Assembly: GCF_009389715.1 (NCBI RefSeq)
Contig: NW_024067834.1
Span: forward strand, 409,443-473,442
Source of the DNA: Phoenix dactylifera
Lineage: Eukaryota > Streptophyta > Magnoliopsida > Arecales > Arecaceae
Reading direction: 5' to 3'
DNA: 64,000 nt
Shown: positions 36,701 to 49,300 of the stretch, in pieces
How the letters are laid out: each line of letters begins with the position of its first letter
Position numbering within the stretch: position 1 is the first letter of the stretch
Translations under genes and position numbers: made by a program
Notes under the pieces: model-generated
What the model was told of the DNA's origin: nothing
Database searches by the model: none
Seen by the model: the letters and a program-made list of their open reading frames with translations, nothing else

Positions 36701-39700
36701 GCAGTAACACTGGTTGGAGTAAGCTTATGGGAAAGATTGGTGAATGAGGATATAAAGATGATTCCCAAATAATTTGGTAAGGCAGTAAGGCTTGATTGTG
36801 ATGATTATGGATTATGGGGTTGTTTGCTTTCACTTGATAATGAGTATTGTACATTTTTCAAATTTAGATCTGGAATATAATATGCACTCATGATTCTATT
36901 TTCTGTGACAATTTTATTCTGTTTTATGGTTTGTTCTAATATTCTTCTAGAAAAAATTTAGAGGCCAGAAAATATTTGAAAACCTAAAAAGGTTGGTAAT
37001 CTAACTTAGTCACTGAACAAACTTAGCTTCTTTTCTCCATTATGTATCTTTTGTACATGCAAGGTTTGAAAGTAGAGAACCAATACTTACTTTGCTTTTA
37101 TTATAAAATTATATAGCTGTTGAAAGAAGAATATCTAAAATCAGAATTTTTATTTTTTCATGAGTCAAACTAACCACTTTTTTTACAACAAATTCACAAG
37201 GCAAAGCTAACACTCATAATCATACAATAGCCTATTACATCTTTGTGTGACACCATAAACCTAATATGAAATTGGCATCAGTATGGGCACCATAAATCCA
37301 ATCATTGGCTCCGAAAACCTACCCTAATCCTAAATTATGACAAGCAAACCCTAAAAACCCTCTAAACAAACATTAAAAAAACAACAAACAACCGGAAAAA
37401 ATAAGAAAAAAAGGTACCCAGTGAATTATCAAGATGCCAACCTGGCCCAAGTGTCAGGATGATACCAGTCCCAACCCGGTCCCTGACCGATACTAGGTCC
37501 AGGACCTGGATGTAGAACCTGGGTCGCAGATGTTGTCAAACAGAAACCTCAGCTTTTCTTTATTGCTCTTCAAATTAATGGTTTAATATATTTATACATG
37601 GATACTTTCATGGAAACATTTCATTGCTGTTCTTGATTATTTTCCTAATATATGCAGGAATGCTTTTGGTCCCTCCTTTGGTACAGTATGTTTTTCTGGA
37701 ATGGTAATGGGTGCTATCCGTGTTGTCCGTGCTGTTGTAGATAGTGCAAAGCAAGAAGATGTAGCTCCAGGATTTGTGAATCTAGTGCTCAAGTGCTGTG
37801 CTAATTTCTTGCTGTCAGCATTTGACTTTGTTAACAAGTTTACCATAAATTTTGCTGCAATAATGGGTGAAGGTTACTGTTCTTCTTCTAAGATGACATA
37901 TGAGCTTCTAAAACGAAATCTTCTTTCTGCTGTTTTTGTTGAGACAGTCTCCACACGCATACTGGCTGGAATTATTTTTGTTCTCTCAGCATTGTATGCT
38001 ATAGCGGTATGTGAAACCTGTAAATTTATTTTTCATAAATCTCACAACTTCAGTTTCTGTCTGCAGTCAGCAACAAATAATGCATATACCTATGATGGAT
38101 GAAGTGTTTACATTTAGGCCATAATATTTCATCTAATTAGAAAATTATCTTTACTGTGAACAAGGCTATCACCCAGCTATCTCTCTCTAGGTTTAGTGGT
38201 TGTCTTTAGTGGAACATTTTTGGGACAAAGATGTATAGTCTAGTTTTACACTGAGATGCTTTGGATGGATTGCAATTTTGTTCAAAATCTCATTGAAATT
38301 GGATTCTGCATACAATTGATTCTACTGATTCATGAGCTTGCATTTTCAAAAATCTCCTTAGTTTTTTAATTTAGCATCCATTCGTAATCCTTGGATCAGG
38401 CCTCCCCCCACCTCTTCCAGAAATGGTCTAATGTTTGTGGTTGACAGCATAACATCCTTTGGATGCTATCATGGAAATTTTTGGAATCTTCAGCAAGAAA
38501 CTAAAGGGACGTATTTAGCTTTTATGAATTTAGATTTCTTTCTTCCTTTGCAAGAATTTGGGAGAAAATTAGTGGCATTTGTCTATAATCTTTTTTGACT
38601 TATCCTCCATATTTTATAGCTATCAATTCTATAGAAGTGCAGAGGTTGGTCAGAAAGGGGACTAGTTTTCCATTATCCAGGCAAGGAAGAAGTGAAAGGG
38701 CCATCTTCAGCCAGCTTTCATCTCCTTGTAATGTCTGCTTATTTTTAGCTTCTCTTTTACCCTTTTCTCTTTTCCCTATATCACGCTTCTTCCTCTCTAT
38801 TTTTTCTTACGTCCTGCTGTTTCTTGGCTCTTAGTCCAAAATTAAACACCCCCCTGCACCCCTCCCCTAATTTAACCTAGTTTCCTACTAATCATAGTCC
38901 CAAGAAACCCCTTTCTTCGCCCTTCTTTACCCAAATTCTGTAGATATGTCTAGATCCATTGGAGGACAAATTTCTGGATAGCAGACCTATAAATCCCTTA
39001 AAACACTGATAATCCTATCTATTAATCTCCCTGTACCTTGTACATGTCTCAACTATAGGAAGATAAATCAAATTGGTACCATGAAACTTATACACCAAGC
39101 TGAGAGTTCTTACTAAGAGGATAAGGCCAAGGATAGAGGTTATGGCGTTGGGCATCAAGAGGATGTTCGTGCTGTTAGAGAGCTGTGCGACACCTAAAGA
39201 TTCCACGCTTCTATCACAAGATCCCTTGGTCACTTAAACAATTAAACTTGGGGCATAAGAGAGAGATATTACAACTTGAACAGAGGCAAGCCTTATGTCT
39301 CCTAATATTATGTTTAAAGTCATGAAGGAACCTTACTGTATGTCATTCTGTAAGGTCAAGACTGGTCAACCTTCATACTCACTAGATGTTTCACAAGAAA
39401 CTGGAAAGATTGAAAGAAACTCTTCCGGCAAAAAGGTTTGTAAGGATTTGAAAAGCTATAGGATGATGAGGATTGGAAGCACACCTATAATTTAAAACTC
39501 TATCACAAAATATGCTAGAAAATTGTGTAAAATTTGCTAAAACTCTTTCCATGTAAATAGCTAAGGGGCTTTAGTTATAGTTAGAATATAACTTCTAGAT
39601 AATGTTGGGAGAAGGCTTGATGGCATGGGCATGGTTTTGTTGAGATTATGGGCATCCAGTGTTCTAATCATGTGTAACATTGTTTTCGTGATTGTTTATG

Positions 39701-41038
39701 CGAAGAACCAAGGATGGAGCAGATAAAAAAATTCTCATTCCATTCAGAAAGGTCTTTCTGACTCTCAATCTAGAAATCTGTTAGTGTGCTGAAAAGAAAG
39801 ATGTTACAGTCTGGACAAAGGGACAAATAAACTTATATTTATTTGAAAACTTCATGCAATTGCATTCTGGTGGATTAACTTTTGCAAGAAACCATGTTTT
39901 GATGGGCTCTGTGTAGACCACAGCTCATTCCATTTTAGACTGAAAACATTGCAGCACAAATCTAGTCTGTATCTTGTCTTATTTTTTACGTCATGTTCAT
40001 TTGGCATTCTCATCCTTGTTACACTCATCTTATGATAGCAAGAATCTTCCCAAACCAGAACATTTTTCGTTAGGTAAACTAAGAAATGCCTAGGCTGTGA
40101 TCCCTACATAGCTGTTTTGTCATCCTTTATAGTTCTGGAGCATTGAAGAACTCCACCAATACAAATTTAGCTTTTGAAAATTTATAATTATTGCTCATTG
40201 CTTTTTAATACTCATTAATCTCTGTCTAATGGCAAAATTAACTTTAAAATGTTTCATTCCTGAGCGATACATGGACTTCCAAAGAATTTGAATCTAGGAA
40301 CTTCTGGGTATTCATTGTTATAAAAGAATACTAGCAAGTTAATGTATATATTCACATAACGAGATAGACATTTCCGTTTGATTGTTTACGGTGGGGTGTG
40401 TGTGCGTGTGATGAGAGTGCGATCCTTTTAACAATGTTTCTTCCCTATATCATGACACATGCCATATTGAGATCTATTGTCTATGCAAGAAATTTAAGCA
40501 TGTGGGTTATAGTTTTTTATTTCTGGAGTGTCTGATAACAATTGTTCTGTAGCAGCCTTCTTCTAAGAGCCAAGATATTAAAACTGGAACATTAATAAAC
40601 TGCCAGTAAAAAACATATCCACCTTCATAAGATTTTTGTTTCTCTTGGTGTTATGAATAACACACATTTGTTAGATGCTGTTATGTAACTAAATTTGGTG
40701 AAATTTTGTGAATCAGAAATCCAAGGATTTCTGTTTTATGTTCTGATGAATATCAGTATATTGTCTTGAAACAGGTTTATGCGATTTTGAAAGCTGTTAG
40801 TGCTCTCGGGGTTGAAACGTATCTTGTTGCAGCCCTTGCATGGTTGCTGCTCATGGTGGTGTTGTGTTACTTTGTTCATGTGTTGGATAACGTTATTGAT
40901 ACCATTTATGTGTGCTATGCCATAGACAGGGATAAAGGGGAAGCGTGTAAGCAGGAGGTCCATGAGGTTTATGTACTTCTCCCTGTCAGTAGAAATCGTA
41001 GAGCCTTCCTTAACGACAGAACTCCATTTGTTGCATAA
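33717..41038 (+). CDS. choline-transporter-like (CTL/PNS1 family) membrane protein
   Basis: Three exons, 33717-34702, 37658-38006 and 40775-41038, join in frame (a split Arg codon at the first junction) to 532 residues. The N-terminus is short and cytosolic. Many hydrophobic segments follow, including LPALVLFLLLSLSTIALG (about 46-63), a cluster at about 120-240, and later ALAIITMVWSVAVMVEAQVY. Family signatures are GTIAQWYFSKEG in exon 1, GTVCFSGMVMGAIRVVRA at the start of exon 2 and CYAIDRDKGEACKQEVHEVY near the C-terminus. Members sit in plasma or trafficking membranes and are linked to choline transport; the substrate of this plant subgroup is uncertain. Exon 1 is extremely C-rich while exons 2 and 3 are AT-richer. 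Intron 1 holds a SINE and a LINE relic. Confidence 0.92.
34716..35130 (-). mobile_element. tRNA-derived SINE, copy 4 (CTL intron 1)
   Basis: Best-preserved copy. The minus-strand head reads GCCACCAAGGTGGTAGCTCA and then GTTGGAACGGGGCG (A box TAGCTCAGTTGG at about 35091-35102), with the B box GGTTACAGGTTCGAAATGCG at about 35045-35064. A body of about 300 bases ends in a T-run at 34729-34742 (poly-A tail). Target duplications CCCTTTTCTGTCTTTT (34716-34731) and CCCTTTTTCTATCTTTT (35114-35130) differ slightly. The insertion lies only about 13 bases downstream of the exon 1 splice donor (34703), antisense to the gene. Confidence 0.9.
35550..36760 (+). pseudogene. RTE-like LINE reverse transcriptase relic in CTL intron 1
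   Basis: Scattered, stop-ridden matches to the RTE-type reverse transcriptase common in plants, in the right order: MFINLEKTYDGVS (about 35626; consensus DLEKAYDRV), ALKVSKAKI (about 36200; consensus L.LSRTKTEY), INRVRARRIKWRDAYCVLCD (about 36362) and NGKTRKDRAKN (about 36554). Each needs frame changes or passes stops, so nothing functional remains. The ATA/TAC-rich stretch at about 35960-36015 interrupts the relic. Confidence 0.65.
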
Positions 41039-42156
41039 TGATCTGCTTCTCACCCTTCTGTATAATCCTGAGAATGTCATTTCATGGAGATGACATGAGC
41101 AATAAGCGCTCTGCTGCCACCAGGAAGGTTAACTAATTGCATGCACATCTTTTGCCTCCAAATCATCAGCGCTTGCATGATACCTAAATTGATTGTTCCT
41201 CAGCTGTACAAGTAATGTAATCATATTTCTTCTGATAATATGACATCTTTTGATGGTGAAGTTGCTTCTTGTATGCTTTATTTGCTCCAGTTCTGGTTGC
41301 ATCTGGATTGTTTATTGAATCCATGGCCAATTCAGCATACCTTGTAGGGTTTGTGATGCTATACCTTTCCTCGAAGAGCTGTTATGTCTTCCTCGGAGAG
41401 CTTCCCCATATTTCAGGTTCTTTTTCCAGGAGCGAACCGCCTCTGCAAGCCACTGTCATGGAGTCTCTTGTTGTGATGGCTTGTTTGTGTTTTGCTCGCT
41501 TGCACTGTGGTATATTTTGTTTGAGTTTTGTGCTTCCATTCCATGTTCCACCATCTTCGTATACATATTCCTAGATTCCAAGTTTTCTTCACTTTTATTC
41601 ACTGGAGAATCTTGCATGCACAAGATTACAAAGGAACTTCTGATATTTCTTTGCGGCCTGTTTAACCAAAAATGCTTCACCTACGTGGCTACGTCCTACA
41701 AAATGGTTCGGCTGTCCAAGGTGTATCAAAACAATGGTTACTGCAGTTCAAAGTACTCTAATCTAATCAGTACTGATTTTATTAAGAGAAATGTGCACAC
41801 GATGATACGTGCGATGCTCATGTTACTATGTAGTCTATTTTTCCCCCAATGCATCTGGGGTCCAACGACCCCCAAAAACAAAAAAGAAAAAAGAAAAAGA
41901 GAGCTAGATTCTAAGAAAACAGATTCGACAGCATCAGCATTAACCAAAGCTTTTATTCCTTCAGGCGTGGACTTTAGGCATGGACATATGGAAGTCAAAA
42001 TCATCTATGTAGGTTCATTCAATCCTCTTACGTTAATCGGATGAGCCAGATACAGTGCGTGCGCTGAGCCAGATACAGTGCGTGCGTTGGCGCAACATCA
42101 ACAACGTTATACCTTCAAGATGCATCAAATGTAAAGTACATCAAAGTTTTTGAGTG
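41039..42156. other. CTL 3' region and intergenic
   Basis: The first few hundred bases are probably the CTL 3' untranslated region. Open frames here (for example 41269-41574) have no recognisable features. A 23-bp tandem duplication lies at 42042-42064 and 42065-42087 (TGAGCCAGATACAGTGCGTG). Confidence 0.45.
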
Positions 42157-42218
42157 GGGGTGCATTCTATGAATACGCTTATTAAATTACTATTTGCATG
42201 TATATTCTTCTTTTTTAC

Positions 42219-42253
<35 letters not shown>

Positions 42254-42427
42254 TTATACCATCTAATGTCCTTAAAAAATAAATGACTTAAAACTAAAAT
42301 AACTGAAATACCCTTACGGATAGATATGTAGAAAAAATTATAAGGGCATACATGTAAATAGCAACCTTATAAAGATATTTATACAATTTTTCATATTTAG
42401 AAGGATATATATTCAAAAAAAATTAAA
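42157..42427. mobile_element. fold-back element, copy 2 (diverged)
   Basis: Shares the family pieces of the element at 25088: ACTATTTGCATGTATATTC on the left, ATCTAATGTCCTTAAAAAAT, TAAATGACTTAAAAC and AACTGAAATACCCTTACGG in the middle, and a right end with CATATTTAGAAGGATATAT. An AT microsatellite (42223-42249) sits inside. The left terminus is eroded. Confidence 0.6.
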
Positions 42428-42835
42428 AAAAGATCAAAACTCGGCTGGAACTTGGTAAGTCTTTTATGATTCAGCTAGATCGACAAGTCAAAAATAGAAT
42501 ATTAGACGATCATTTTGGTAATGCTATTCTTCATTTGATTTTAATATAATTATCATTATTGAATCTATGACATCTATATATTCTTTATTTTTTTAAAAAA
42601 AGTTCAAGCATATCATATTTAAATTAATTATAGATGCTCAGATTGGTAAAATATTTTTTAGTAATTTGTAAATATTAAGTTGTTGTTGTTCTTGAAGCGA
42701 GAATTTCGTACAAGCAACATAATTCATTTTATAATAGTTGATATTAACATGAGATCATGTGATACGATAATGTTAATCATTATTTACCATCTTTTTTATT
42801 AAAAAAATGAATTATTTTTACTGAATTTTGATCAT

Positions 42836-43008
42836 TTTTTATTATTTTTTACTTGTATACCATTCTAAATATCTGTAATTGTATGAATACTCTTACAAAG
42901 TTACTATTTATATGCATATCTTTATATTTTTTTTTTTTGCGTATCTTTCTGTAAGAATATTTCAGTTATTTTAAATTTAAATTATTTATTTTTTAATGAT
43001 GCTATTTG

Positions 43009-43055
<47 letters not shown>

Positions 43056-43125
43056 TATAAATATATTGTACATATAAAATAAATATTTTATAAAAGCATA
43101 TATGCAAATCATAATTTTACGCACA
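42836..43125. mobile_element. fold-back element, copy 3 (diverged), with (AT)n
   Basis: Left end ACTTGTATACCATTCTAAAT, ATGAATACTCTTACAAAG and CTATTTATATGCATATC, and right end AAAGCATATATGCAAATCAT, echo the family at 25088 and 42157. A pure AT run at 43012-43050 lies in the centre. It ends about 250 bp before the RPN10 start codon. Confidence 0.5.
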
Positions 43126-43372
43126 TATTTTTTATTTATTTATTTTACATTGATGCGGGCCGGCGTGCACATCTAAACTTTAGCCACGCGTCGTATTCTT
43201 ATTTGTCTTTACCAAAGTAGACGTGCGGCAGACTGGACATCTATTCCTTGCTCCAACTAGTACCGTCGTAGGCTGTCTCGATCGCAAGCAAAAATTCTTG
43301 AAATCTCTCTCCCGACCTCCCCTCCTCCCTCCATCGCGATTTCTTCTTCGATCTCCATCTCGCCTTGTCGCC

Positions 43373-46300
43373 ATGGTTCTTGAGGTCACATCTCTCCCTC
43401 TGGGTCCCTTCCTTCTTCCTCCCTTCTTTTTTCTTTCCGTTCCTCTCGGTGTGCATAATTTCGTCGGATCTTTAGGGTTTCGCTGAAACCTAGTCGTTTT
43501 CTTGTTTCTCCCAGGCGACGATGATCTGTATCGATAATTCGGAGTGGATGCGGAATGGGGACTACTCGCCCACCCGATTCCAAGCCCAAGCCGACGCCGT
43601 CAATCTCATATGCGGGGCTAAAACGCAGGTAATTACTCACCTTTCCCTCGATCTCGCCTCCATCTTTACTCCAAACCAACGCTTGAAATTATGGATTCTA
43701 GGGGTGTATTTTTTTTCTTTTTTTTCATTGGATTGGTCTACTATTAGGGTTTTAGATTATATGCCTTCTTCTTCTTATGTATTATATATGTCCGATCCTA
43801 CAGTCTAATCCGGAGAATACAGTGGGCGTCCTGACGATGGCAGGCAAGGGGGTCCGTGTTCTAGTCACTCCAACCAGTGATCTTGGAAAGATCCTAGCTT
43901 GCATGCATGGTAGAATTTTTCTTTGCAAAATTTATTCTTTTTTAGCGTTGCATCTCTTTATTTATGATAAACTTTCTGTTTAAACGAACCCCAATTTCTT
44001 CATAATAACTATTTTATCATTCAAGTAGTAGATTGTAATTTGGATAGTCCGCTTTTGCTTCTTTTAGGATTAGATTGATTCTCCGATCTAGCTATTCCAC
44101 GCTTTTTTACACTATAAACTATTTGGTGAACTGAAGCTTCAGGAATTTTGGAATATTGGAGATGAAGGCACCGCAGAAAGTCACATCTTTTTGTTTGAAG
44201 AAACACTCTTTTGAGTGGTATTTTGGTGGATTACAAACGCACTTATCCTGCAATTTAAGCAAGGATTATAGGACATATATCCCTGCACTGTTCTTGTTAT
44301 CTGTTTCATGATGATTGCTTTTTTTTTTAAAGTTTCCTGTTTCCAGTGGCTCTTGATAAGAAGTCTTGGAACATAAAGAAGGAAAAATGGACAAATTGTT
44401 TTGCATATGGTTAATGAAAACATAGGAAATTTACTCCAGTACTACGTATAATGAATATTATACTGATGAAAACTAAAGAAAAATAAGGAGAACATGTTAA
44501 AGTTCTTCCACAGATTATAGATTACCTGGAGCTTTCATTTTAATCTATGGAGGCTGCAATTTTCTGTGCTCATTCAAAGTTGCCCTGACTCTTTTGAACA
44601 TCATGGCTTTAGATGTGTATGTAATCATTATACATAAGCTAGCTGTTATCTGAGCATGTTTATGGTACCTGCTGGTGTAATGTTATGGTTATGGCCTTAT
44701 GGGCTGTGTTATGGCATGACAAATTTCATTTCTTCTTAATCATTAGATTATCCTTTTTCCTCATACTTTCATTATGCTAAAGGTGTAGGCAAGAATACTT
44801 GATTAGCATTCCTTTCTTCCTCATCATGATGTTACAATTTAAATTGTTGAATCCTTGATGCTACAATTTATACCTTAGAGCCATAGCTATTGGTCATCCA
44901 TGATCCTCATAGAGGGCATCCATGGATAGGAGGCTATGCAATCAGATTTTGGCTTTGTTTCCTATTCAGAATGGCCAACTGATGGCAATTCAACATGTTG
45001 CTTTCCACTCATGTATTATTTATGATGACCAAATCATATATTCTATTTGTATATACATGCTAATATGTGTATTTGTCTTTTTCAATGTAGAAAGTCTATT
45101 TCTTATTTGAGAGTGTTTTCTAAAATTTTCATTTTTAAAATGTCAGTTCACCGATATCTTCAACTCTTTGAAGTTCATCTTGAAAATCAATAGGTTATTT
45201 TCCCTGCTCTTAAAATTTTTATTAGAGTTCTTTCAGAAAAACACATGACTGAAGAGATATTAAGAGATATACATGCTAACAATTACTACCTGTTTTGTAT
45301 TCTGGGTTGAAACTTGAGATCTATAATGGCAAAACATGCTAGGCAGAATAGCCTAAGCTCTGCTTGGTGTAAAGCAGAGATTCATCTTCTTGTTATACTA
45401 TTTGACTAACTTCTCATATGTCATGGCATGTATGTTGATTGCTTTCTGTATGCAGGGTTGGAAATTGGCGGTGAGATGAACTTGACTGCTGGGATCCAGG
45501 TTGCTCAGTTGGCTCTTAAACACCGCCAAAATAAGAAGCAGCAACAAAGGATCATAGTATTTGCTGGAAGGTACAGTATGGTCAAGATGTGTTTTTGCAC
45601 TTGCATGATTATATGGATTTATGATTTTCTTGTCAAACCTTTCATGTATTAGTCCAATTAAATATGATAAGAAGACATTGGAGGCAATTGGAAGAAAGTT
45701 GAAGAAGAACAGTGTTTCTCTTGATATTGTTGATTTTGGAGAATCTGATGATGGCAAACCTGAAAAACTGGAGGCCCTTCTTGCTGCTGTAAACAATAAT
45801 GACAGCAGTCACATAGTTCATGTCCCACCTGGACCAAATGCTCTCTCTGATGTACTTATAAGGTATAACTAAAATTTCCAGAAGTCCATGATACAACTTA
45901 AGATCCATGAATCATGCCCAAGTTATCTCATTTATTTATTGTTTTGCAGCACACCAGTCTTTACAGGAGATGGGGATGGTGGAAGTGGTTTTGCTGCTGC
46001 TGCTGCTGCGGCTGCAGCTGGTGGCTTATCTGGATTTGATTTTGGAGTGGATCCTAACATAGATCCTGAGTTGGCTCTTGCACTTAGGGTTTCGATGGAA
46101 GAGGAGAGGGCAAGGCAAGAAGCTGCTGCTAAAAAGGCTGCAGAGGATGCTGCTAAACAAGAAAAAGGAGGGGAACAGGCTTCAAGCTCTCACGATGCAA
46201 CTATGGCGGAGCCAAACAGTAGCTCAGTACCTGCAGTTGATGATAAAAGACATAATCTGACAGTTTGTTTCCTTTCCTGCCTTTTCTGACTAAATATGGA

Positions 46301-49300
46301 AGTAGCCTATGCATCTCTAATGTTTCTATATTGTGCTAATCATCTGATTAAAGGGTTTAGAAAATTATATCATGACATATTGTGCATGTGGTGGAAATCC
46401 ACAATTCCTATTGTTGTTTTCCCTCCTGACATGTTAGTCCTATTTATGACAATTAAATGTTTGAAAAATCTTTTTTTTTCCTTTTTGGTTTTGGTTGGGC
46501 TTGTGAATTTACAGTCTTTGTGATATCAATGGTTTCACTAGTTATGGTCCAAACATCGGATTTCCAGCATAAGAATCACCAAAAGTTTGCAAAAAAAGAA
46601 AAAAAGAAAATAAGTGTAGCCAAGAAAAGTTTGAATATTGTAAAATATAGGTTCTATTGTGTAACTTTTTTAAGCTGAGTCAGTGCTCACATATAAGTTC
46701 ATAAAGTATATTGGTATTTTGTACCATGAATATGTATTTACTTTGAACTTCATTTGTTTAAAAGTTCATTTTAAGTAATTATGAAGCTTTCTAGTCTCTA
46801 CTCCCTAGTGCATTCAAATACTTTCTTCATTGTTTTCACTATAATATACAAACATATTGAATTTAGATGACTACTTAATTAAATGTGTAGGGTTATAAAT
46901 TGTTAAATTTGTTTTATAGATATTTTTTTTATTCATCCTAGTTTGTTTATCACGTTATGATGGTTCCATTATATTATATAACTCCCTGATATTAGTTCTT
47001 TGAACCTTAGGACTCTTGACATTCTTCTTTGACCATTTTTTATTTCCAAAAATCAGAAGTAAGACACTTTGGGAAGGTAGCTGATCTTTAGCATTTTATT
47101 CATTTACATCTTAGTTTCCTCAGGAGTTGCAATTTTTTGTCTGATGCTCTGTCTGACCCATTCTAATCTGAGAAATAATAGCTCAAAAGAATCATCCCTT
47201 TGTCTGGAATTTGGCTCCAAATGTGATCATCTATCTAAATTTAAGTTCTTGTTGGGTCCAGGTCTATATTTTTGGACAACTTGGGGCAAGAGAAGTTAAA
47301 AATTACTAGACTTTGCTCCATCCACCCTTTAACATAGCCTTCTCGCTTGAGATTTGAGATATCCTTTAGATGACCAACTGAGCTAGTTCCTAAACTCCTT
47401 TCCCTTTTTAGCTTTCTCTCTCTCACACACAATCCCTAATATCCCTCTTTGCTTTCCTCCCATGGCCATTGAGAGAGGAAATAAAAAGAGGGGGAGGCAT
47501 GTTCATGGATATGACAGAAAAAAGGGGCATTTGAGTGAGCATCATCACTAAAGTTCAACTTGGCTTGTGGAATAACAACATTTGAAATCCAACTCGTGGT
47601 GGATGCCTCTAAATTACAAGCCTTCTCTCTATACTATAGAACCCTTCTCAGTTCCATTGTACATCCCTAACCATCTTGGATTTTATGATAATTTTGGTTT
47701 TTTTTTTTTGAGAAAAGGTGTGCTGACCCTAGATAGTTGGGAGGAGACTGGATTTTTTCAATGTATTACTATATTTTTATGGAAGGTGGGAGATGGATTT
47801 GGTTTAGGCTCTCTTTGGATCAGTGGAACAAAGTAAAGGGGTAGGAGACAAGGAGGGGTTGCTATTTCTTTTTCTTTAACTAGTAGGTCCACTTAGTTTT
47901 TAGCAAGTTAGTCAAACTGGGCTACTTCCAGATTGACATTTTTTAAAGCAGGCCAGGTCCTTGTCCTAAAAATTTTCGGAAATTTGTTTTCCAAGTTGGA
48001 TCCAAGCTCTGTGCAACCTCAATATGATGTCCAACCCAAACTCGACATGGACCTGATCTTTTGCCACCCATAATTTTCCTACATGATCATGAATAGAAAA
48101 TATATCCACTGGATATAGAACCACCCCAAAAGACATCTAAGTTTGAGATTTTGTTTTAACTTTCATCTGCATTTAATGCTGAAACAACACTATGCAATTG
48201 CATTCCTGCTCTTTCCACCAGATTTCAATTTTATTGGGAGTGTATTCATTTGTATCCCTTTTTTTTTGAGTCAGGAAGTTATTTGGAGTTGTGCATGTGT
48301 GAAGGTTGGTTGAACCATCTTGAGATGGGTGGAACACCTCACGCTTTACCGACCTAGCGAGGAACAAGGACGAAATGACCTTCCAATCTGGTCCCATAGC
48401 TGAACCTGGTTGGATTGAGTGGAATCAATCAGTTCTACCTGGTTTGGGGCAGTACTGACCAGCAAATGCCGATTTGCTTGGGTGTCTTGACCCCTGCCCT
48501 TTTTCTCATTTGGTGGCTTCTCTTTATGGGAGCAAGTGGATTAGGGTTTGGGGGCCCACTAGTCCCGTGTCTTCAGGGGTCTTCTCTTCCTTGGCATCAC
48601 TGTGGAGGTTGTGGCTGTGCATGCAGCATGCAGTGGCTTGGCTGTGCAGCATGCCTTTTTTTTTGGCCCGGTTGGGTGTCTAGGGTGGATGCCTTGTGTA
48701 TGGTGGTGGGGTGTGGTTATTGTTCTATGGGATGGCTGTTGAGTATGCCTTTGCCTATTTGATGAAATGCTTTCAGGCTTTTTCTTCCCTTTTTTTCATT
48801 TCCACTCTCCTTTATCCTTGGCTGGTGTTATTATTGGTGCTGGCTATTGTTGTCCATGGTATTTACTACCATCTGCTGTATTTACCAACGGGCAAGGTTG
48901 CAAGGGTTGATGGCTTGGTGGATTTGTTGTCATCAGAGTGGTTGATGGTCGAGCAGCTCCATAGTGTCCTCTCATCATGATGTAGAGATTCATGTTAGGC
49001 TAGTGATGAGATGTGCTTTAAGGCACTTTGGTCTTCCAAGTTTTTGGTGTTTCAATGCTTGCTTCATTAAATATTTTGGTGTCATTGCGTTGCTATCATG
49101 AGAAAAGGGTGTATTGGTGCTTGATTAGCACAATGGAGCGTACATACCATGTTTTGTTGTACGGTCCTAGTATTGGTAGTGCCAACCTTGCATGTGAGTG
49201 ATTTTAGCTTTAAATATCCCATGGGATTAAAAGGAGGGAGAATGAGAGACAATTGGTGGAAGTGTTGATTCTTCATGGAGTGCTTGTTACGTGGATCAGC

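Noticed and set aside
41269-41574. Open frame with hydrophobic stretches just after CTL
   Set aside because: It is in the likely 3' untranslated region, and the CTL protein already ends with a family-typical C-terminus.
41481-42044. 187-codon open frame after the CTL gene
   Set aside because: No motif, no splice logic with CTL, and it runs through poly-A-rich and repeat DNA.
48415-48762. 115-codon cysteine/tryptophan-rich open frame in RPN10 intron 6
   Set aside because: Composition-driven, no known family, inside a large intron with other repeat debris.
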